The notes under the pieces were generated by a model. It worked only from the letters and a program-made list of their open reading frames with translations, was not told the DNA's origin and did not search any database. Positions 57,633-64,000 of a stretch of DNA of 64,000 nucleotides are shown here, one piece after another. A program made the translations under genes and the position numbers. The stretch comes from Flavobacterium chryseum (GTDB lineage Bacteria; Bacteroidota; Bacteroidia; Flavobacteriales; Flavobacteriaceae): the NCBI RefSeq assembly GCF_004362015.1, contig NZ_SNWW01000001.1, positions 62,001 to 126,000 on the forward strand, written 5' to 3'. Numbering within the stretch: position 1 is the first letter of the stretch; each line of letters starts with the position of its first letter.

Positions 57633-60407
57633 ATGGATAGGTTTTCATTTTTAAATGCAGCGCATACAGAGTTTTTCGCACAATTATATGATCAGTATTT
57701 AGTTAATCCGGATAGCGTTGAGCCAAGCTGGAGAAGTTTTTTTCAGGGTTTTGACTTTGGACAGACGACTTATAATGACGAAAATCCTGTTCAACAGATT
57801 GTTGAATATGTGACTAGCCCCAACACAGATTACAGTCAGGTTTCAGAAAAACTGCAAAAAGAATTTAATGTTCTAAAATTAATCGATGGATACCGTACCC
57901 GCGGGCATTTGTTTACCAAAACAAACCCTGTTCGTGACCGTAGAACATCATCTCCAACTTTAGATATTGAAAATTTCGGATTAACAACTGCTGATCTTTC
58001 AACAGTTTTTGATGCTGCTCAGACTATTGGAGTAGGACCATCTTCTTTGCAGGATATTGTAACTCGTCTTCAATCTATTTATTGCCAGCATATTGGTATT
58101 GAATATATGTACATCAGAAACCCTGGTGTTGTAAAATGGATTCAGGAAAAACTAGCTGTAAATGTTAATCAGCCTAATTTTTCTTCTGAAGAAAAGAAAA
58201 TCATCTTAGACAAATTAAATGAAGCCGTTTCTTTCGAGAACTTCCTTCACACTAAATATGTAGGTCAAAAACGATTTTCACTAGAAGGAGGAGAATCTAT
58301 TATTCCTGCTTTAGATGCTTTGATTGAACAAGCTGCTGAAAAAGGTGTTGAACAATTCGTGATGGGAATGGCTCACCGTGGTCGTTTGAACGTTTTGGCT
58401 AATATCTTCGGAAAATCAACTCAGGATATCTTTGGTGAGTTTGACGGTAAAGATTACGATCAGGAGTATTTTGATGGTGACGTAAAATACCACTTAGGTC
58501 TTACGGCTGACAAGAAAACAAGATCAGGAAAAAACATCAATATCAATTTAGCACCAAACCCTTCTCACTTAGAAACGGTTGGAGCTGTAATTGAAGGAAT
58601 CACAAGAGCAAAACAAGATAAATATTATGCTGACGATTTCTCTAAAGTATTACCTATCGCCGTTCACGGAGATGCTGCAATCGCAGGTCAGGGTATCTTA
58701 TATGAAATCATTCAGATGGCTCAGCTTGACGGTTACAAAACCGGAGGTACAATTCATATCGTAATTAACAATCAAGTTGGTTTTACAACAAATTATTTAG
58801 ACGCTCGTTCTTCTACTTATTGTACAGATGTTGCCAAAGTAACACTTTCGCCAGTATTACACGTAAATGCTGATGATGCTGAAGCTGTTGTACACGCTAT
58901 GTCATTCGCTTTAGATTACAGAATGCAATTTGGCCGTGATGTATTTATCGATTTATTAGGATACAGAAAATACGGTCATAACGAAGGTGATGAGCCTCGT
59001 TTTACACAACCGGTTTTATATAAAATCATCGCAAAACATAAAAACCCGAGAGATATTTATGCCGAGAAATTATTGTCTGACGGCGTAATCGATGCAACTT
59101 ATGTAAACGCTTTAGAAAAAGAATACAAATCTTTAATGGAGGAGAATTTAGAAGCTTCCCGTAAAAAAGATTTAACGATTATAACGCCATTCATGAAAAA
59201 CGAATGGGATGGATTTGTTCAGGTAACTGATACGCAAATGTTAGAAAAAGTAGATACTACTTTAGAAAAAATCAGATTGGATTCTATTATAAATACAATC
59301 TCAACATTACCATCAGACAAAAAGTTCATCAGTAAAATAACTAAAATTGTTACTGACAGAAAAACAGGATACGACAATAATACCATTGATTGGGGAACTG
59401 CAGAAGCATTAGCTTACGGATCATTATTGCAAGAAGGTTTTGATGTTCGTATTTCCGGACAAGATGTTGAACGTGGAACTTTCTCTCACCGTCACGCGGT
59501 AGTTAAAGTAGAAGATTCTGAAGAAGAAGTAATTTTACTTGATAACATCGAAAACAAAAAAGGAAAATTCGGTGTATTCAATTCTCTTTTATCTGAATAT
59601 GGAGTTCTTGGTTTTGATTATGGATATGCATTAGCGAATCCAAAAGCCTTGACGATTTGGGAAGCACAATTTGGAGATTTCTCTAACGGAGCTCAAATTA
59701 TGATTGACCAGTACATTTCATGCGGTGAAGACAAATGGAACAACCAAAATGGTATTGTTTTATTATTGCCTCACGGATATGAAGGACAAGGTGCAGAACA
59801 CTCTTCTGCAAGAATGGAACGTTATTTACAACTTTGTGCAAGACAAAATATGTATGTTGCAGATTGTACAACGCCAGCCAACTTCTTTCACTTGTTAAGA
59901 AGACAAATGAAAACCAATTTCCGTAAACCTTTGGCAGTTTTCTCTCCAAAAAGTTTATTACGTGATCCAAGATGTGTGTCTACAGTTGAAGAACTGGCAA
60001 GCGGAAGTTTCCAGGAAACAATTGATGATAATTCAGTAGATAAAAAAGCAGTAAAAACTTTGGTTTTTGTTACCGGTAAATTCTACTACGACATTGTTGC
60101 CGAAAGAGAAAACAACGGAAGAAAGGATGTTGCAGTTGTTCGTATCGAACAATTATTCCCATTACCTGTTGAGCAATTAAAAGCAATTATAGCACAATAT
60201 CCAAATGCTGATGATTATGTTTGGGCACAAGAAGAGCCTAAAAACATGGGAGCTTACAGCTTTATGTTAATGAATTTTGATCTTGTAAAATGGAGATTAG
60301 CTTCATTAAAAGCTTATGCTGCTCCTGCAGCAGGAAGTTATACACGTGCAAAACGTCGTCATGCAGATGCGATTAGAATGGTATTCGATAAAGATTTATT
60401 TAGATAA
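57633..60407 (+). CDS. sucA: 2-oxoglutarate dehydrogenase E1 component
   Basis: 924 aa from the ATG at 57633 (MDRFSFLNAAHTEFFAQLYD); the 57501 start would add a hydrophobic extension upstream of the promoter. N-terminal E2-binding region (LVNPDSVEPSWRSFF), thiamine diphosphate-binding region (MGMAHRGRLNVLANIFGK and AIAGQGILYEI) and the C-terminal transketolase part (LPHGYEGQGAEHSSARMERY). It decarboxylates 2-oxoglutarate in the TCA cycle and is followed by sucB. Confidence 0.96.
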   Translation: MDRFSFLNAAHTEFFAQLYDQYLVNPDSVEPSWRSFFQGFDFGQTTYNDENPVQQIVEYVTSPNTDYSQVSEKLQKEFNVLKLIDGYRTRGHLFTKTNPVRDRRTSSPTLDIENFGLTTADLSTVFDAAQTIGVGPSSLQDIVTRLQSIYCQHIGIEYMYIRNPGVVKWIQEKLAVNVNQPNFSSEEKKIILDKLNEAVSFENFLHTKYVGQKRFSLEGGESIIPALDALIEQAAEKGVEQFVMGMAHRGRLNVLANIFGKSTQDIFGEFDGKDYDQEYFDGDVKYHLGLTADKKTRSGKNININLAPNPSHLETVGAVIEGITRAKQDKYYADDFSKVLPIAVHGDAAIAGQGILYEIIQMAQLDGYKTGGTIHIVINNQVGFTTNYLDARSSTYCTDVAKVTLSPVLHVNADDAEAVVHAMSFALDYRMQFGRDVFIDLLGYRKYGHNEGDEPRFTQPVLYKIIAKHKNPRDIYAEKLLSDGVIDATYVNALEKEYKSLMEENLEASRKKDLTIITPFMKNEWDGFVQVTDTQMLEKVDTTLEKIRLDSIINTISTLPSDKKFISKITKIVTDRKTGYDNNTIDWGTAEALAYGSLLQEGFDVRISGQDVERGTFSHRHAVVKVEDSEEEVILLDNIENKKGKFGVFNSLLSEYGVLGFDYGYALANPKALTIWEAQFGDFSNGAQIMIDQYISCGEDKWNNQNGIVLLLPHGYEGQGAEHSSARMERYLQLCARQNMYVADCTTPANFFHLLRRQMKTNFRKPLAVFSPKSLLRDPRCVSTVEELASGSFQETIDDNSVDKKAVKTLVFVTGKFYYDIVAERENNGRKDVAVVRIEQLFPLPVEQLKAIIAQYPNADDYVWAQEEPKNMGAYSFMLMNFDLVKWRLASLKAYAAPAAGSYTRAKRRHADAIRMVFDKDLFR

Positions 60408-60420
60408 AAAAATGTTTCAA

Positions 60421-60461
60421 GTTTAAAGTTTCAGGTTTAATACTAACATGAAACTTTAAAC
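60421..60461 (+). promoter_or_regulatory. Perfect hairpin between sucA and sucB
   Basis: A 13-bp stem GTTTAAAGTTTCA / TGAAACTTTAAAC with a 15-nt loop, no T-run after it, so it may be a processing or stability element in the sucAB transcript and not a terminator. Confidence 0.6.
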
Positions 60462-60487
60462 CATAAAAACCTTAAACAAAGACAAAG

Positions 60488-61738
60488 ATGATTTTAGAAA
60501 TGAAAGTCCCATCACCAGGGGAATCAATAAAAGAAGTTGAAATTGCAACTTGGTTAGTAAAAGACGGAGATTATGTAGAAAAAGATCAAGCTATTGCTGA
60601 AGTTGATTCAGACAAAGCAACTCTTGAATTACCGGCTGAAATGAGCGGAATTATTACGCTTAAAGCTGAAGAAGGTGATGCAGTTGCTGTAGGAGCTGTA
60701 GTTTGTTTAATTGATACAGATGGTGTAAAACCTGCGGGTGATGCTCCGGCTGCACCAGCAGCTGAAGCTCCAAAAGCAGAAGCACCGAAAGCTGAGGCTC
60801 CAAAAGCTGAAGTAAAAGCAGAAGCTCCAAAGGCAGCACCTGCAGCAGCTACAAGTTATGCAGCAGGAACTCCATCTCCGGCAGCAAGAAAAATATTAGA
60901 TGAAAAAAATATAGCGCCAACAACAGTTTCAGGAACTGGTAAAGGTGGAAGAATAACTAAAGATGATGCTGTAAATGCAGTGCCTTCTATGGGAACTCCA
61001 ACTGGAGGAAACCGTGGATCTGAGCGTACAAAATTATCAATGTTGCGTCGTAAAGTGGCTGAGAGATTAGTTGCTGCGAAAAACGAAACTGCAATGTTAA
61101 CGACTTTTAATGAAGTTAACATGACGCCAATCAACTTGATTCGTAACGAATACAAAGATGCTTTCAAAGCAAAACATGGTGGTCTTGGTTTAGGATACAT
61201 GTCATTCTTTACAAAAGCAGTTACAAGAGCTTTAGAACTATTTCCAGACGTAAACTCTATGATGGATGGTGATTATAAAGTAGCTTACGATTTTGCTGAT
61301 ATTTCTATCGCAGTTTCAGGACCAAAAGGTTTAATGGTTCCTGTAGTTCGTAATGCTGAAAACTTAACTTTCCGTGGAATTGAAGCTGAAATTAAAAGAT
61401 TAGCTATTAGAGCTCGCGACGGTCAAATTACTGTTGACGATATGACAGGTGGAACTTTTACAATTACTAATGGTGGTGTTTTTGGAAGTATGTTAAGTAC
61501 TCCAATTATTAATCCTCCACAATCAGGAATTTTAGGAATGCACAATATTATTGAGCGTCCGATTGCTGTAAACGGTAAAGTTGAAATTCACCCAATGATG
61601 TATGTTGCTCTTTCTTATGACCACAGAATCATTGACGGACGTGAGTCAGTTGGTTTCTTGGTTGCTGTAAAAGAAGCTTTAGAAAATCCGGTAGAATTAT
61701 TAATGAATGGCGATGCTAAACGTGCTTTAGAATTGTAA
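60488..61738 (+). CDS. sucB: 2-oxoglutarate dehydrogenase E2 (dihydrolipoyl succinyltransferase)
   Basis: 416 aa. N-terminal lipoyl domain with the lipoylated Lys in [15 protein letters not shown], an Ala/Pro/Lys/Glu-rich flexible linker (repeated EAPKA), a peripheral subunit-binding domain ([20 protein letters not shown]), and the catalytic domain ending [15 protein letters not shown] with His and Asp. It transfers succinyl to CoA in the 2-oxoglutarate dehydrogenase complex. A clear terminator follows. Confidence 0.97.
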   Translation: MILEMKVPSPGESIKEVEIATWLVKDGDYVEKDQAIAEVDSDKATLELPAEMSGIITLKAEEGDAVAVGAVVCLIDTDGVKPAGDAPAAPAAEAPKAEAPKAEAPKAEVKAEAPKAAPAAATSYAAGTPSPAARKILDEKNIAPTTVSGTGKGGRITKDDAVNAVPSMGTPTGGNRGSERTKLSMLRRKVAERLVAAKNETAMLTTFNEVNMTPINLIRNEYKDAFKAKHGGLGLGYMSFFTKAVTRALELFPDVNSMMDGDYKVAYDFADISIAVSGPKGLMVPVVRNAENLTFRGIEAEIKRLAIRARDGQITVDDMTGGTFTITNGGVFGSMLSTPIINPPQSGILGMHNIIERPIAVNGKVEIHPMMYVALSYDHRIIDGRESVGFLVAVKEALENPVELLMNGDAKRALEL

Positions 61739-61760
61739 TATCTTTCATTTTCAAATATTA

Positions 61761-61796
61761 AAAAGCCTGTTCATTCATTTGAACAGGCTTTTTTTG
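61761..61796 (+). terminator. Terminator of sucAB
   Basis: A 13-bp perfect stem AAAAGCCTGTTCA / TGAACAGGCTTTT with a 6-nt loop and a T-run. Confidence 0.92.
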
Positions 61797-61868
61797 TCTT
61801 AAGATTTGCTTAATATTTGCTTAAGATGTTAATTTTTTAAACAAATTTAAATTTTACCCTTTAAAAAA

Positions 61869-61894
61869 TATTTTATTTAGAATAAATAAAAATA
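61869..61894. promoter_or_regulatory. AT-rich palindrome upstream of the TonB receptor, possible operator
   Basis: TATTTTATTTA then 3 bases then TAAATAAAAATA forms a near-palindrome. It lies upstream of the promoter of a probable siderophore receptor, where an iron-responsive repressor site would be expected. Base composition alone can produce such symmetry. Confidence 0.3.
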
Positions 61895-61919
61895 GCTTGT
61901 TTGGTTGAGATTCAACAAC

Positions 61920-61927
61920 TAAATTTG
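61920..61927 (+). promoter_or_regulatory. TAnnTTTG promoter of the TonB receptor gene
   Basis: TAAATTTG lies 27 bp before the ATG at 61955, with a TTG at 61897-61899 at a 20-bp spacing, a good match to the -33/-7 pattern. Confidence 0.6.
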
Positions 61928-61954
61928 CACTATTAAAATCAATTCTAAATAAAA

Positions 61955-64000
61955 ATGAAATCTAAATTTACAATATTGTTTTTGAATTTCTGTTTTATTT
62001 TGATAGCAGGCACAACAGCCTGGTCTCAGGAAAAAGCAAGTATCAAAGGTCAGATTACTTTAAACAATAATGAGTCTCCAGAGAATATTTCTGTTGTTTT
62101 AAAAGGTACAAAATCGGGTACAACAACAGATGAAGAAGGTAATTATATCTTAAAAAATATCAAACCAGGAACTTATACTTTAAAAGTTTCTTCTGTAGGG
62201 TACATTACACAAGAAAAATTGATTGTACTTAAAGAAGGCGATAACTTAACTCAGAACTTTGCTGTTTCTACAAATTCAGAAGATTTAACAGAGGTAGTTG
62301 TAAATGGCGGTAGAAAAAACCATTTTGCACGTAAAGACAATAAACAAGTGTCGAGATTACCTCTTAAAAATCTTGAGAACCCACAATCATATACTACCAT
62401 TACAGGTGAATTATTAAAAGAACAAGTAGTTACCAATTTTGATGATGCCTTGAAGAATGCATCTGGTATTACACCACTTTGGGCTGCAACAGGCCGTGCC
62501 GGAGATGGAGCTGCTTATTATTCTCTAAGAGGATTTCCAGTTCAGCCAACAATGGTTAATGGTTTACCAGGTTTAACAAACGGAAGTTTAGATCCTGCTA
62601 ACATAGACAGAATTGAAATTATCAGAGGTCCATCAGGAACCTTGTTCGGAAGTAGCTTAATCTCTTATGGAGGGTTAATTAATACTACTACAAAAAGACC
62701 TTACAAAACTTTTGGAGGAGAAATAAATTATACGGTAGGAAGCTATGGTTTAAATCGCGCAACTGTAGATTTGAACACACCTCTTAACGATAAAAAAACT
62801 TTAAATTTCAGGATAAATTCAGCTTACAACGAACAAAATAGTTTTCAGGATGCTGGTTTTAGAGAATCCTATTTTATAGCGCCTTCATTATCTTATGAAG
62901 TAAACGATAAATTATCATTCTTAGTTAATACAGAATTTATGAGCAACGAATCTACAAATGCAACAATGTTATTTTTAGATAGAGGTGCTCCATTAAGAGT
63001 TCATAATATTAATGAATTAAATTATGACAACAAACGTTCGTACACTAGTAATGAACTTACTATGAAAACTCCTTCTTATAATATTCAGGCTCAAATGAAT
63101 TACAAATTTTCTGAGCAATGGAGTTCTCAAACCATTTTCTCAACGAGCTCTGCAAAATCAGTAGGAAACTATACTTATTTATACGAAGGAACGAGCAATC
63201 CGTTATTTGCTTCAATTAAGGAAGGAATTGTTTTAGGATGTTTTTTTACCGATCAGGACAATCAAAATATAACAACTGATATTCAGCAAAATTTTAATGG
63301 TGACTTTAAAATTGGAAGTGTAAGAAACAGAATTGTTGTTGGTTTTGATTATTTCAAAAGAACGGCTTCTGATCGAAGTACTGGATATTTTGGTAACGGT
63401 TATATCTACATTGGTAATGATCTACAATCTTTTAATAACCTTTTTGGACCAACAAATGGTGATACCGGAAATTTAACAAAAGCTGGATCTGATGCAATTA
63501 TTGGAAACAGTCCAAGAAATAACAACAATACAAAACAAGAAACATACAGTGCTTATGTTTCAGATGTAATAAATTTTACACCTGAGTTGTCAGCGATGTT
63601 AAGTTTACGTGCTGACCGTTTCATGAATGCTAAAAATGACGGATATAACCAAACTGCATTTTCTCCAAAATTTGGATTAGTATACCAACCGATTCTAGAT
63701 AAGGTTTCTATTTTTGCCAATTACATGAACGGATTCGTTAATGTTGCACCAGGTCAAAATCGTACAGCTACTATTGTAACACCATTGACCTTTAATCCTG
63801 AACATGCAGATCAGTTTGAAGTAGGGACAAAGTTGAATCTTTTTAAAGACAAACTTTACGCTACTTTTAGCTATTACGATATTAAGGTTACAGATCAGGT
63901 TTATGTAGTAGAAACTCCTTATGTAGACCCAAATGACCCAACTGCTGAATTGCCAAATAATCAGACTACTTATCAGGACGGAGCTCAGAAAAACAAAGGT
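61955..64000 (+). CDS. TonB-dependent receptor, siderophore type, 3' end outside window
   Basis: The frame stays open from the ATG at 61955 to the window end (682 codons seen). Signal peptide ending AWSQEK, a carboxypeptidase-regulatory-like domain (about 30-110; IKPGTYTLKVSSVGYIT), then a plug domain (DDALKNASGITPLW, SLRGFPVQPTMVNGLPGL, EIIRGPSGTLFGSSL) and barrel strands with NYMNGFVNVAPGQ. The RGF/GPSGTLFG style matches ferric-siderophore receptors of the FhuE/FpvA kind. Substrate inferred only. Confidence 0.88.
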   Translation, partial: MKSKFTILFLNFCFILIAGTTAWSQEKASIKGQITLNNNESPENISVVLKGTKSGTTTDEEGNYILKNIKPGTYTLKVSSVGYITQEKLIVLKEGDNLTQNFAVSTNSEDLTEVVVNGGRKNHFARKDNKQVSRLPLKNLENPQSYTTITGELLKEQVVTNFDDALKNASGITPLWAATGRAGDGAAYYSLRGFPVQPTMVNGLPGLTNGSLDPANIDRIEIIRGPSGTLFGSSLISYGGLINTTTKRPYKTFGGEINYTVGSYGLNRATVDLNTPLNDKKTLNFRINSAYNEQNSFQDAGFRESYFIAPSLSYEVNDKLSFLVNTEFMSNESTNATMLFLDRGAPLRVHNINELNYDNKRSYTSNELTMKTPSYNIQAQMNYKFSEQWSSQTIFSTSSAKSVGNYTYLYEGTSNPLFASIKEGIVLGCFFTDQDNQNITTDIQQNFNGDFKIGSVRNRIVVGFDYFKRTASDRSTGYFGNGYIYIGNDLQSFNNLFGPTNGDTGNLTKAGSDAIIGNSPRNNNNTKQETYSAYVSDVINFTPELSAMLSLRADRFMNAKNDGYNQTAFSPKFGLVYQPILDKVSIFANYMNGFVNVAPGQNRTATIVTPLTFNPEHADQFEVGTKLNLFKDKLYATFSYYDIKVTDQVYVVETPYVDPNDPTAELPNNQTTYQDGAQKNKG

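Overview
The window looks like a chromosomal segment of a Flavobacterium-like member of the Bacteroidota. The grounds are low G+C DNA, the TAnnTTTG promoter element in front of at least fourteen genes, TonB-dependent receptors with carboxypeptidase-regulatory-like N-termini, SprB-type repeats with a type IX secretion sorting tail, and double-glycine peptides exported by a C39-ABC transporter. Housekeeping and accessory genes alternate. I see no prophage, intact insertion sequence, CRISPR array or rRNA. There is one tRNA (Ser-GGA).

Layout. 1-5451: end of a leuA-type gene, leuB, an RRM protein, a lipoprotein, then rpsP, rimM and a tRNA methyltransferase. 5448-14524: a peptide secretion locus with an HlyD-type adaptor, a C39-peptidase ABC exporter, four Cys-rich double-glycine precursors (one only 50 aa), and a VKOR-thioredoxin protein. 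Next to it are two Cys-free double-glycine peptides on the other strand and a TPR-transmembrane-AraC regulator. 14692-20030: acyl-CoA dehydrogenase, DUF3050, SGNH hydrolase, AraC regulator, nitrilase and GNAT. 20252-26257: a histidine kinase with a 63-bp tandem repeat, tRNA-Ser, a divergent LysR/MFS pair, asparaginase and acyltransferase. 26316-41070: TatD, then an ECF sigma factor with a TPR membrane protein, a lipoprotein, a PKD/barrel protein, a CHAT peptidase, a retropepsin and a 1795-residue SprB-repeat surface protein.

41241-48148: a TetR-TolC-adaptor-RND efflux operon plus yceI. Three identically spaced GGAAACT-N14-(A/G)GTTTCC palindromes lie upstream of tetR and yceI. 48414-56463: a prenyl synthase, then a probable trehalose locus (trehalase, MFS permease, TonB receptor, divergent LacI regulator) with twin operators. 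56505-64000: a small unknown gene, a barrel protein, sucAB, and a TonB-dependent receptor cut by the window end.

Four things stand out. (1) The peptide locus has a plausible division of labour: precursors with even cysteine counts, a disulfide-forming VKOR-thioredoxin protein with a C39-like domain lacking the catalytic Cys, and a C39 exporter. A possible peptide-sensing branch is built from the Cys-free peptides and the membrane TPR-AraC protein. (2) The ECF sigma locus carries three same-strand copies of a bipartite motif with identical spacing, and couples a CHAT peptidase to a retropepsin by a 49-bp gene overlap. (3) The TetR operators predict a small regulon. (4) Many intergenic gaps hold dispersed palindromes of several families, and one copy supplies the start codon and signal-peptide start of the CHAT gene.
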